Source: Vitellaria paradoxa
Lineage: Eukaryota > Streptophyta > Magnoliopsida > Ericales > Sapotaceae
Length of the DNA: 64,000 nucleotides
Assembly (NCBI GenBank): GCA_019916065.1
Contig: CM034241.1
Location: 11,011,223-11,075,222 of the forward strand
Reading direction: 5' to 3'
Shown piece by piece: positions 23,717 to 35,181 of the stretch. The position numbers and the translations under genes are program-made. Each line of letters opens with the position of its first letter. Within the stretch, counting starts at the first letter, position 1. Below the pieces are notes generated by a model. It searched no databases. It saw only the letters and a program-made list of their open reading frames with translations, and was not told the origin of the DNA.

Positions 23717-25346
23717 CTATCCAACTCCTAATCTTTCCCAAGCCTCACCAAACAGCTTTAAGAATGAAATATTCTCCTTGAGTCTAGGATGTACCAAAAA
23801 TGAGTGTGCTCCTAGTGCAGAGAACATTGGAGAATGCATGGCTTTGTGGGGAACCTTGAATCCCAAATATGGCCCAAAAATATTTGCATATGTGAACATA
23901 GAGTTTAGTTGTGTGTTCTCTAGTATCCCCTCGACACCTAAGAAGTCAATGCAAACTATCTCTTTAGTCTCCACCACTTCCCTACATGTGTGGTCAGTTT
24001 TGGTTAAAACATGTTCATTTCCTTCAATAAGATTCTCAGTTGGGGTGATGGCAAAAGAGAAGAGGTGTGCACCACTCTCACTCTCAAGCTTGTCTATCGA
24101 ACTCTCAAAGGATGATAAAGAAAATTCACTCTCCCGTGGAATTGAAGTAGGAACCCAACCATAATTAGAATCATACCTCCAGTCAAATATAGGGGTCTCA
24201 ACAGGTAAGTCATTAAGTGTACTAGCCCCAGTAGGAAAAGATATATCAGAAGTGGTCTCAGTGAGTGGTGTGGTAGAACATGATGAAACTAAAGTGACTG
24301 GCTCAACAGTATGTTCCCCTGAACCTAAGGCATCAAAGCTCTCAGAATAAGTCTTAGGACTTTCCAAGGTTATTTGAGTTGTCAGGGTAGGATGAGCTTC
24401 AAGCTCCATGGTGGTGTTGGTTGGCATATCCTCTAGGCTCTCAACAGATGATGTCTCGTGAATGTTAGAGTCTGGTGGGAACGAGTCAAAAGGCTCATTC
24501 CTTTCACTATCCCAACCATTGTCAGAATAGTTGTTCCACTCAAAATTAAGGTTTTTGAATTAGGATTTTCTTGTGCAAGAAATAAAAAGGCCTTAGATTC
24601 AGTAATTTCAGCTTCAGTGAGTGGACGAACATAAGGACATGCTGTGGACTCGAACAAAGTATCATCTAATGTAGAGTCAGTATGTGTAGAAGTCTCATGT
24701 GCACTAGAATCAACTTTTAAGCTAATTTCTTCCCTATGTTGAGTTTACTCATTGAGTGACTCAAAACAATCCCATGCCAACTTCGGAGTAAAGTCAAGAA
24801 ACTTACCCCCGGATAACTCCTCAAGAGTATGGCGCATCTCTAAAAATAAACCATTATAGAAATTTTTAATGATGCACCCTCAGTCAAGATTATAATCTGG
24901 GTAAGAGTTTAATATTTTTTAAACCTCTCCCAACATTGATAAATTTCTTCACCACAATTTTGAGAAAACTTTTCAATTTCAAATCGTAGGCTGAAGTTTT
25001 GAAAAATAGGGAGAAAGGTCGTAATAAATTCATTTTTTAACTCTTCCCAGCTATTAATGTCCCAAGTAATAGTACAACCCCATTTATTGGCCAATCCACA
25101 TAATGATAATGGGAAAAAATTATACCTAAAAGTGTTGTCCAAGTAACCATTCGTGCAATAGAAACAAACTGACTCAAATTTTTCTAAATGAAATCTAGGA
25201 TCCTCATATTCACATCCATAAAATTTAGGTAGCATAGAAAAGGTTTCTAGGCAAAAATCAATTCCATAAATGCTGCCTAAAAAATTAATAAATGGGTGGA
25301 TGTCAGAAGGTGAACTAGAATTATAAAGAGAATAATCCATGTTCAT
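23717..25346 (-). pseudogene. gag: Gag-like protein of element 2 (disrupted)
   Basis: The start ATG is at 25344-25346 (MNMDYSLYNSS). The gag domain is well kept: ETFSMLPKFYGCEYEDPRFH, YNFFPLSLCGLANKWG, WEELKNEFITTFLPIFQ and the EEIYQCWERFKKY block. A stop near 24907 ends the first frame; further stops and frame changes separate the C-terminal parts (24657-24433 and 24427-23717). The C-terminal region is Thr/Ser/Glu-rich, has a VCIDFLGVEG block and ends FGEAWERLGVG. No zinc knuckle, protease or RT. Compared with element 1 the N-terminal domain and the last 80 or so residues are similar while the middle varies. Confidence 0.82.
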
Positions 25347-25430
25347 GAAATTTTCAAATATATATATATATTATTTTTAAGAAATAGTAGAAGAGTAACC
25401 TAGAGTTATCCTAATGAATCAAAACTAAGT

Positions 25431-25448
25431 TTCCCGACAACGGCGCCA
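25431..25448 (-). other. Primer-binding site of element 2, tRNA-Asp type
   Basis: The minus strand reads TGGCGCCGTTGTCGGGAA: tRNA-Asp complementarity with two mismatches, one of them the same internal change as in element 1. Six bases separate it from the LTR. Confidence 0.88.
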
Positions 25449-25454
25449 AAAACT

Positions 25455-27285
25455 TGACCGCTATTAGAATGTGCGTCTAAACTAACCCCCAAGTGCAAGG
25501 GTGTGCGGTGTAGTTTTAACTCGGTGAGTTCGAGGTCGAATCCACAGGGAACTATGAGATTGAACACTAGGGTTTTCTAAGTTCTTCTACCTCTTGTTTC
25601 ATTTTAAAAGACAAGAAAAGAAAATAAAGCAAGTTTTAGGTTTTAAAAAGGGTTGATTAAGTAACTAGCAATCAAATAAAAGTAAATTGCAAATATTAAC
25701 TGAACTAGCATTCAAGAAATTAAATTACTTTTATTCCAACTAATAGAAAAGCAAGATACAAAATTAAACTAAACTAAAATAATGAAAGCAATAAAATTAA
25801 GCATCCAAGATAACTAAAATGATTCTTGATTCAACTTTCAATTCTGGGTAGTTTACTACTTCACTACGGGATGTGTTAAAACTACAATCTATAGTTCACA
25901 TCAAATGAGCCATAGACTGGGAAAAGTATTCTCATTAAAGTTCAGAAAATATCCGATACTCAGTTTTAAAATCACGTTTCATTATGGATAATAAAACTGG
26001 AAAGATTTTCTAAGAAAACATTCAGTTTCAAACCTAAATTAGGGTTTGTTCAAAATTATTAAGAAAATTATATTCAAGAGTTTTTACCAGTGATTACAGA
26101 GAATATAGTCAAAAATTCTTGTTTCCAAAGGTTTTTCAAACAACCAAAACCAGATTTGTTTAAGAAATCAATTTTAATCTGCCCAAAATTATTAAATCAA
26201 TTTTTACCCGAAAACCTTTACCAGTGATTACAGAGAATGTAGTCAAAAGTCTCCGTTTTCGAAAGTGTTTGAAACAAAATAAAAATGATTCTTACAATCG
26301 TAGATCACTCTGCAAAGGTTTTTACAAACCCTGCGAAGGATGTACGCACATCCCTTTATTTTTCATAAACTACCATTCTTTGATTCGTTGAATCAAGAAC
26401 TAGGGTTTTACGCTACGTTCATAATAAAAACCATGCAATTAAATCCCACCATTAAAACAAGAATCAAAGAAAGAGAAGAAGGAATGAATATAAACTAAAC
26501 TACAAATAAAGATGTTATTAAACTAAGCAAAAATAGTACCGTACTTCAAAGAACCAAAAGAATAACGAATGATCGCAAAAGCTGAAACGAATCCGCAAAG
26601 TGTTGCACAAATCTTCAAAAACATCTTCTCTAAACAAAAAGAAATCTCTCAAAAAATTCTAAAACACTCTCTAAAAGTCTAGAAAAAGATGGAAAAGAAG
26701 ATGGAAAAAAATGAGAAGATCAACCCTAAATGGCTACTCATTGGGTATTTATAACCCCTCCAAGGAAACCCTAAAAACAAAGAAGGAAATTAACCCCGCG
26801 CGTCCAGGTGTCCGGACACCCAAATGGGGTGTCCGGACGGCAGTGTATAAGTTTCACTTTTTGCGTTTTTTTCTTCTGACAACTTTCTGTCATCGACTTC
26901 CAATACGATTTTGACCTCGAAGATGATGGATTCAGGCTTTGGCTAAAACACGAAAGTTGTAGCCCTTTGAGTCTTCTTTCCAACCCAAAAAGAATCAGGT
27001 CAATCCGAATTGTGAGTGAAATGATATGGTCAAAATACTGACAGGGTGTCAAGCTAGAACTTCAGCTGCACACCACTTCAACCATCTTGAACTTCGGACC
27101 ATTTTTTTCTCTGCGACAGCCACTTTCATTGCTGCTAATCTCAATTATTTTTCCGTTTTCCCTACAATTAAGAAAATAAAAGCTATAAGTAATAAAATAA
27201 TGATAAAACTTCAAGATTAACTACTTAAATGCATCAATGTGTATCAAAATGTAGAGTTTGTAATTACACTTTTCAAGTGTAATCA
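25455..27285 (-). repeat. 5' LTR of element 2 (1831 bp)
   Basis: In element sense it begins TGATTACACTTGAAAAGTG at 27285 and ends GCGGTCA at 25455. It contains one TATAAATA box (26746-26753), one palindrome unit (26802-26850), two ACCAGTGATTACAGAG boxes (about 26087 and 26220), the GATTCGTTGAATC hairpin (about 26383) and the terminal hairpin/CACAGGG motif (25520-25550). Confidence 0.92.
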
Positions 27286-27290
27286 AGGAC

Positions 27291-27348
27291 ATCGAACACC
27301 ATTAGATATGTAACCTAAATATAAGCCTATTAGTGGATTAGGGCCATT
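27291..27348. repeat. 58-bp direct repeat flanking element 2, right copy
   Basis: Partner of 19385-19442, one mismatch. It is separated from the LTR by five bases (AGGAC) that have no counterpart on the left side. Confidence 0.9.
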
Positions 27349-30300
27349 TGCTAATGACCATAATTCATCATTGGCTTCTAGCGACCCCTAAGATCTCAAG
27401 TGATTCATCTACATAATGTAAATTAGTGCACATTAATTGATGTTAAATTTAATTAGGTGAATAAATCAGAATTGAACATATTACAACTATATCTTACGCG
27501 GTATTTAAACCAATTAGGGAATAACTCCATTTGCCTCTTGCTGATGTCCCTTGTGCTTTCATTCTCGAAAATGTGTTTGTGCTCCCTATTAAAATAAAAA
27601 AATATATGTAATAACAGCTTTAATTAATTATAGGATTTTTAAATAAGAAAGACGTATATATGAAAATGTATTCTAAATATGGGTCTATTTTAGAACTATT
27701 GTAAAGGAAAAACCAATGCACCATCTCTCGTTCTTTAATGGAAACATCAGAAGGTTGATACATTGGAAGAATAAGACAAACACTCTTAGTGAATATTGCT
27801 AACCTGGGGCCACGGTCACCACCATCATCATTTCGGTCTTCTTTGTTGAACACAATTTCAGTCTCATCGAGATACATTAAGGAGAAGGCAAGACATTCTT
27901 TCACAACATATGCCTTTGCAATTGAACTTTCTAGACGAGCTCGATTCGTGACAAACTTTTTCAATGTACCAAGAAACCTTCCATATAAAAGAGTTAAAAC
28001 CAAAAATATGTTACATATTATACATTTATCTTGGCCTTCAACATGTAATCCTATAATTGAAAGTAGAGAATATTACCGTTCAATCAGCTACATCCACCGA
28101 TATTGTACTGGCCCCCCAAAGTTTGGCCTCATGGGGTAAATGAATAGGCAGATGAACCATAACATCAAAGAATGCAAAAGGAAATATCTTCTCTAACTTA
28201 CAAAGAATCAAAACAATGCGTTCCTCTAATTTTTCAAAGTGACTCAAATTCAATGTCTTAGCACATAATTCTTGGAAAAAATTGCCTAACTCAAATAATG
28301 GAGTACAAATTTCCTTGCTAAGGCATCCATGCATACCAATCGGTAGAATTTTTTGTAACAGCACATGACAGTCATGACTTTTAAGACCCGATAACCTACC
28401 ATCTCTTATGTTTACACATCTGGAAATGTTTGCTGCATATCCGTCTAGATGCTTAATAGATTGTAAAAATTCTAAGAACCTTTGTCTCTCTTGCGAAGAT
28501 AGTGTGAGCAATGTGGGAGGCATTACAAGTTTGCCATCAAGACGCTCCTTACAATGCAAAGTTTTTCTGATTTTCATATCTTTTAAGTCCATATGAGCTT
28601 TTGGCATATCTTTGTTTTTTCCATGAATGCTCAACAATGTGCCAATTAAAGTATCACATATATTTTTTTCTATGTGCATAACATCAAGATTGTGCCTGAG
28701 ATTGAGTGTCTTCCAATAGGGTAGCTCAAAGAGTATGCTTTTTTTTTTTTTTTTAAATTCCAATTCAGGTTCAATTTCTTGCTACTAGCTGCTTGAGATT
28801 TGCTCATCAATTTTTGCCTCTTGAGATTGTTTGGATGCTTCCCATATGGCTCATACGTACCTACCAATACTTGTTCAAATATTTGTTCACTAGTTAAGAC
28901 ATGTGGTCTTGGTCGATTCTCAACTTTATCGTCAAAAAGCTTGCTCATTCACTGAGAATGGTCTTTCAGAAGAAAATGACGAGCACCCATGTATCCAATC
29001 TTACCTGTCAATGATTGGGTTGAATGTTCTTCATTATAATTAGGGCAAGCCATATACCCTTTTGCTAGCCATCCTAATAGATTACCATAAGCTGGAAAGT
29101 CATTAATAGTCCACATGATAGCTGCACGCATTTGAAAGGTGCATCTCAATGATGCATCATAAGTGCATACACCATTTTGCCCCAAATCCTTGAACTCATC
29201 AATTAATGGTTGCATATAAACATCATTGTTTTGACTTGGCACACTTGGTCTTGGAATAAGTGATGACATCATGAAAAATTGCTCATTCATACATTTCCAT
29301 GGTAGGAAGTTATATGGTGTAAGCACAATAGGCCACATACTATATGAATTGCTCATGTGTCCAATAGGATTAAACCCATCAGTAGCTAGGCCTAGCCTTA
29401 CATTTCTTAATTCTCTAGCAAATTCAAGATATACTATGTCAAAATTCTTCCACTCATCACCATCAGTAGGATGCCTTAATATCCAATCATCAACTCACTT
29501 CTCCTTATGCCATCTCAGATCTGGAGCTGTTTTCCTTGACATATACAGCCTTTTCAATCTCGGTGTAAGTGGGAAGTATCTTAACACCTTGTGTGCAATT
29601 TTCTTATCATTTCTTCCTTGTGATTTATATCTGGACGTCTTACATATAGGACATTTATCTAGGCTTGCATTCTCCTTCCAGAAAAGCGCATAATCAAATT
29701 TACAAGCATCAATGCTCTCATATCCTAAGCCCAAATCACGTAACAATTTCTTGGCCTCATAAATAACCCAAGGAACCCTCTCATGACAATTAGGCAAAAT
29801 TTTCTTTAATATCTTTAATAAATAGTCCACTAATTTTTTGCTCCACTTAAACATCAACTTTGCTTGCATGATAGTGATAACAAATGATAACACATTATAC
29901 TTTTTACAACCGGGGTATAACTCACACCGAGCATCATGTAATAGCTTGTCGAAGTTTTGGACTTCACCAACTTCTATGCCATTAAGACTTCCTTCTGCAT
30001 CATGATCATTCATCAAATTTCCAAAATAAATATTTTCTAACGTATTGGGAATTTCATCACCATTTTCCTCTAATTCATCATTATGTTTGCTTTCATTACC
30101 ATCATCATCCACGACATCATTTTTTAGATTTCACGAACTAGCAGCAACATCTTCACCTTGATGTAACCAAATTGTGTATGTTGGTGACATTCCTCTTAAG
30201 AATAAATGGTACTTCATTATATTAATGTCAATGTATGAAATATTCATACAGTTCACACATGGACAACGGATTTTCCCATCTAATCAAACACTTGCACTAG

Positions 30301-30379
30301 CAAATTCAATGAATGCATTAACCCTAACTCTATACTCATCGCTCACTCGTTCTTTAAGTTTCATCTAACTTTTATCCAT
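27291..30379 (-). pseudogene. TNP2-type transposase of CACTA-1, N-terminal and catalytic part
   Basis: Begins MDKS at 30379; codon 5 is TAG (30365-30367) where plant relatives have Trp. A Transpos_assoc-like region follows (GKIRCPCVNCMN), then an acidic linker (29950-30112). The Transposase_21 region has VPWVIYEAKKLLRDLGLGYE, KCPICKTSRYK, KVLRYFPLTPRLKRLYM, WPIVLTPYNFLPWKCM, MWTINDFPAYGNLLGW and HNLDVMHIEKNICDTLIGTL. The DUF4218-like region has LKSHDCHVLLQKILPIGM, VHLPIHLPHEAKLWG and GTLKKFVTNRARLE. Frames change several times (near 29490, 28950, 28760 and 28075); some gaps could be introns. The 27291-27348 end duplicates 19385-19442 across the insertion. It would cut and join CACTA ends; it is not intact. 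Confidence 0.88.
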
Positions 30380-30638
30380 TTTTGCTGACCTACAATAAAT
30401 AATTATAAATATATATCTAATATTTTCTAGTGAAAATCATGACTTTGTAAAATAACAACTAAACTATACAGTTGCATATCAAAACACATTTTTATCAAAT
30501 AAAAGTTGTGAAGTCCAATTAAAAACATTCAAAGCAATCATATAACCGATTACAATGTTCTATAAAGTGAATAGATGTTTAATACAAATCTCTAAATCTT
30601 AAAAACTTTGAACCCTTATCCTATATCTAAGTAAACAA

Positions 30639-32500
30639 GATTTAGCAAATATTAGTAAACTTTTTGAATGAATGGTAACCTTCCTAATAAAAGTTTAGTT
30701 CTTTAATTTAGGAAATCCAATTAATAGAGTTCAATATATATTTCCTAAACAATTACAATTAATCAAGTTATATTATGTTAAGAAATAAAAATCCTAATAG
30801 GTTTTGCATTCCTAATCTTCCTTACTTAAAATATGAGATCATTAATAGATCTCAATATATATTTCCTAAGCAATTACAATTAATTAAGTTCTATTAGATT
30901 AAGAATTCAAAATCCTAATTAGTCAAGGATTCATAATCCCATTTAGTTATTCTACTCAAAGTTTAGTTTTTATTTTAATTTTTTTTTACTCTATAATAAA
31001 TTACCTTCTCGAAGTATTGATCAAAACCATAGATAAGATATAGCAAATATACTTACCCAAAAAAAAAAAAGATTTAGCAAATATTTTTGAATGAATAGGA
31101 AACTTTCTAAAACAATTTTATTTCCTTAATTATATGAAATCCAATTAATCGAATTCAATATATATTTCCTAAGCAATTACAATTAATCAAGTTCTATTAG
31201 ATTAATAAATCAAAATCCTAATTAGTCAAGGGATTCATAATCTCATTTAGTTATTCTACTGATAGTTTAGGTTTTATTTTTTATTTTTTTACTCTATAAT
31301 AAATTACCTTCTCGAAGTATTGATAAAGACCGTACACAAGATTTAGCAAATATTTTTAAATGAATAGGAAACTTCCTAATACAGTTTTGTTTCCTTAATT
31401 ATAGGAAATCCAATTAATAGAATTCAATATATATTTCCTAAACAATTGCAATTAATTTTCTATTAAGCGAAGAAATCAAAATCCTAATTAGTCAAGGATT
31501 CCGAATCCCATTTAGTTATTCTACTCAAAGTTTAGTTTTTATTTTAATTTTTTCTTTTTCTACTGTATAATAAATACCTTCTTGAAGTATTGATCAAGAT
31601 CGTAGACAAGATTTAGCAAAAATTTGTAAAATTTTTGAATGAATAGGAAACTTCCTAATACAAGTTTAATTCCTTAATTAAATTAGGAAATCTAATTAAT
31701 AGAGTTCAACATATATTCCCTAAACAATTACGATTAATCGAGTTCTATTAAGTTAAGAAATCAAAAGCCTAATTGGTCTTGGATCCCTAATCTTCCTTAC
31801 TTAAAATATGAAATCATTAATAGATCTCAATATATATTTCCTAAGCAATTACAATTAGTCAAGTTCTATTAGATTAAGAAACCAAAATCCTAATTAGTCA
31901 AGGATTCATAATCCCATTTAGTTATTCTACTCAAAGTTTAGTTTTTATTTTAATTTTCTTTTACTCTATAATAAATTACCTTCTCAAAGTATTGATCAAG
32001 ACCATAGACAACATTTAGCAAATATTTTTGAATGAATAGCAAACTTCCTAATACAAGTTCATTTCATTAATTAAATTAGGAAATCCAATTAATAGAGTTC
32101 AATATATATTTCCAAAACAATTACAATTAATCAAGTTCTATTAAGTTAAGAAATCAAAATTCTAATTGGTATTGGATTCCTAATCTTCCTTACTTAAAAT
32201 ATGAAATCATTAATAGATCTCAATATATATTTCCTAAGCAATTACAAATAATTAGGTTCTATTAGATTAAGAAATCAAAATCCTAATTAGCCAAGGATTC
32301 ATAATCCCATTTGGTTATTCTACTCAAAGTTTAGTTTTTATTTTAATTTTTTTTTCACTCTATAATAAATTACCTTCTCAAAGTATTGATCAAGACCATC
32401 GACAAGATTTAGCAAATATTTTTGAATGAATAGGAAACTTCCTAATATAAGTTTATTTCTTTAATTAAATTGGGAAATCCAATTAATGGAATTCAATATA
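30639..32500. repeat. Tandem array of about 270-bp and 400-bp units in CACTA-1 5' region
   Basis: A landmark like GATTTAGCAAATATT recurs at 30639, 31071, 31340, 31610, 32012 and 32406, giving spacings of 432, 269, 270, 402 and 394 bp. Long units contain a second copy of an internal block (TCAATATATATTTCCTAAGC through AATCCTAATTAG) that short units have once, so long units look like short ones with an internal duplication of about 130 bp. Other landmarks, such as TTATTCTACTCAAAGTTTAG and ACCTTCTCGAAGTATTGATC, recur in register. The array lies upstream of the transposase start, between it and the element terminus. Confidence 0.85.
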
Positions 32501-33479
32501 TGTCCGACCACATCTCTACAAATAAAATATACCGGTATCTAGTTCGATCTCCTAGCATTGTATATTCCCTGTCACCATATGTCTCCCTTTCTAACAAATG
32601 AGTTAACTAAAATTTGTTCATTGCTTATCTGCCAGGCATAAATAAAGGTATGATATGAAATTCTAATCAAACTAGCAACTAGAACTTTTAAACAAAATAA
32701 AATAATGTTTTAGGAAGGTTTAATAGAAAAAGAAAAAATAAGACGAAGAGGATATTGTAGGAGACTAGGAGCACTACTACTAAAAACATCATTTCGATGT
32801 GATGTTTAATTCATCTTCTTTATTTATTTGTTTATTTTTTTGCTCTCAAAGTATCTTCAAAACATTTCTGAAATATTTCTCCTTATGTGTTAAAGGAAAT
32901 AAAATTTTGATCCTAAGTTTATACCTCAACCAATGCAATTTCAAATGGAAAGCCATCAGCAGATTTTATTGGTTACATTCATAAGTGGTCAATAGAAGAA
33001 CAACAAAATCAAATTGTAATTATGTGATATTATCATATAGTTCAAACGCATAATTTTAAAATTTAATAAATAGGGCATGACACATTCCAAAAGTAAATAA
33101 AATACCCACAAACATCTGCTCACAATGGATAAAATTAGAGTTACTTCTGATGTAAACACATAAAAAAGAGGTATTTGCTTTGAAGCCAACAAACCCACAA
33201 TCCAAAAACTATTTCAAATCGTCATTACATTAAAAATCCAAAGGCTCCAAGATTCTAAATGAACACTAAAATCGCCATTGCACAAAGAAGATTGAGAAGA
33301 TTTAAATATAAAAATACTTAACGTCAAGCCCATCTATCAACAAGCAATATATGATATAAAGATTCTCAATTTTGTTTGAATTTAATTTAGGTTTTCAAAT
33401 TAAATAAAAAATTATTGTATCTAGACTGCAAATACATATGTATATGTATGTATAGAGAGAGAGAGATAGTAACTTACTC
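32501..33479. other. AT-rich stretch of CACTA-1 with no gene seen
   Basis: No supportable coding sequence. It contains a (GA)n-like tract near 33455 and simple AT-rich sequence, probably untranslated or subterminal DNA of the transposon. Confidence 0.45.
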
Positions 33480-34427
33480 TTATCCCATAGGGTCCTAAAC
33501 CTGGAAGCTAAATGTTGTATACATGAAGGATGACTGACGGAGTTCTCTACTGGAGGTGCAAGCTTTTAATGTTTGCTGGCGCAAGAAGAAGGGAATCGGC
33601 ATACTCTAATGGAGGAAGAGGGTATCAGCGTTTTCTGGCATAGGAAGAGGGCATGTTACACAAACTGAGACTAAACAGGAAAGAGTGGGAAATAAATTGA
33701 GAGTATTACCGAATTGGCGCTAGCGGGGGAAGATAGGAATCGGCGTATTTTGATGGAGAAAAGGAGCATCGATGTTTTCTCGCATAGGAAGAGGTGTTAC
33801 ATAAACAGAGACCAAACAAGAAGAAAGGAAAATAGATTGGGTGTACTACTGTACTTAGCAATCTGTGTGAACAAAATGGTTTGCTATTACCGACCAATCG
33901 ATTGGGCAAAGACATAAAATAAACTCCAAGACCTTTCTCGACCAGCAATTTGGTCACCAAAACTATCCAAACATGGCACAGAAAAGAGGTGCCTAAGTAT
34001 TCAGGTTATTAGCGACCACGTGGTCGCGGAAAGTGGGTGTACTACCATATTTACCAATCTTTGTGAACAAAATGATTTACTATTAGCGACCAATCGGTCG
34101 GCCAAAGATGAAAACTAAACTCCAGGACCTTTCACGACCAGCAATCTGGTTGCCAAAACTATCCAAACATGGCAAGGAAAAAAGGTGCGTAAGTATTTAG
34201 GTTATTAGCAACCAAGTAGTCATGGAAATTTTGGGTTGAGTTTTCTCGCCCAGAGAGTTAGTCGCTAAAAATGCTACCTTGGTTGCCAAAAGATTTACCG
34301 GGAACAAAAAAATGGAGCCAAAAATTTGTTCAATTGCTAACCAAGTGGTTGGTGATTAGTAGTATTCAACAACCAAATATTTTTTGGTCAGTAAAATTAG
34401 CCGCCATTTATGTGCATTCTTGTAGTA
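33480..34427 (-). repeat. Subterminal repeat region and 5' terminus of CACTA-1
   Basis: Two layers of duplication are visible. A pair of about 95-130-bp repeats with CATAGGAAGAGG lies at about 33594 and 33728. A pair of about 196-bp repeats starts GTGTACTAC at 33841 and 34037. Within them are inverted GCGACCA/TGGTCGC motifs, for example GCGACCACGTGGTCGC at about 34013 and GCGACCAATCGGTCG at about 34087. The terminal TCTTGTAGTA is at 34418-34427. In En/Spm such motifs bind the TNPA-type protein. Confidence 0.8.
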
Positions 34428-35181
34428 TAATAATATTACGTGGGTCCAATCGAAATTATTACTTTGCCCCAATCCAATCTAATAATATTATTTGGGCTAT
34501 TCCTATCCAATCCAAATCTAAATTTATTTTAAGTTAGGAAACAAAGAGAAATTTAAGCTGCTTTACTTTATTCTAAGCTAGGAAACAAAGAGAAACTTAG
34601 CACTCCTTAACTTTATTCTAAGTTAGGAAAAAAAAGGGAAACTTATAACTACTTTACTTTATTTATTTGCATGCATTAGTGAAACTTAGACCTATTCGAG
34701 AATCTTGTACGCCACCCATTTGGTCATCCTTGGGCCATGGATTAGGTCTTCAACCAGGTTCGTCATTCTTTTGATAAACACGCAAGAATTAACGTATGCA
34801 ATTCTTGAATTATCTGGTTTGGATGGTTTGGAAATGCAATTATCCATCTTGTCTTCAACAACTCATGCAATGTTCGATGTCAAATGGAGTTTCGGTTGAT
34901 GTCCAGTTGTTCTCTAGGTGCATACATAGCGTACGACTAATGTCATTTTTGTATTGTGTACTTAAAGAACCACACAGATATACTGTAAAAATTTTGTCTA
35001 ATTAGGGGACAAAGGCAACGAGTAGTTGAGTGTAAGTTGGATCCTTCATTCTCGAATGGGATAGGACCAACCACCCTATAGTGAGAAGGTGATGTTCAAG
35101 ACTAGGTGCTTTGTATATTGCACGATCCTTTAGGCTAATTGTTTCTTCTTATTTTAGGATTTCGTAGAAATAGTTACCAAG
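34428..35181. other. Spacer between the two CACTA elements
   Basis: No gene seen. Three copies of an about 45-bp repeat with TAAGTTAGGAAACAAAGAG start at about 34530, 34574 and 34619. I could not find the 5' terminus of CACTA-2 here; a candidate intron acceptor (TTTTAG near 35158) precedes its first coding ATG. Confidence 0.5.

Larger units (their letters stand above)
19446..27285 (-). mobile_element. Complete gag-only LTR retrotransposon (element 2)
   Basis: Two LTRs (19446-21424 and 25455-27285), a polypurine tract next to the left one, a tRNA-Asp PBS next to the right one, and a 4-kb interior with only a gag-like gene. The structure matches the TR-GAG class of non-autonomous elements. It sits inside the TNP2 gene of CACTA-1 and is flanked not by the usual 5-bp duplication but by a 58-bp direct repeat of target sequence. 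Its LTRs resemble the LTR of the coding Athila element at 52741-54050, the likely source of enzymes. Confidence 0.9.
14454..34427 (-). mobile_element. CACTA (En/Spm) DNA transposon, minus strand (CACTA-1)
   Basis: The 5' terminus is at about 34427, where the minus strand begins TACTACAAGAATGC, a CACTACAAGAA-type end with one changed base. Subterminal repeats with GCGACCA and its complement follow (33840-34400), then a tandem array, a TNP2-type transposase gene (start 30379) and a Transposase_24-type gene (15963 to 14454). A gag-only retroelement splits the TNP2 gene, and element B interrupts the second gene at 14453. The 3' terminus is not seen and should lie left of the later insertions. Confidence 0.85.
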
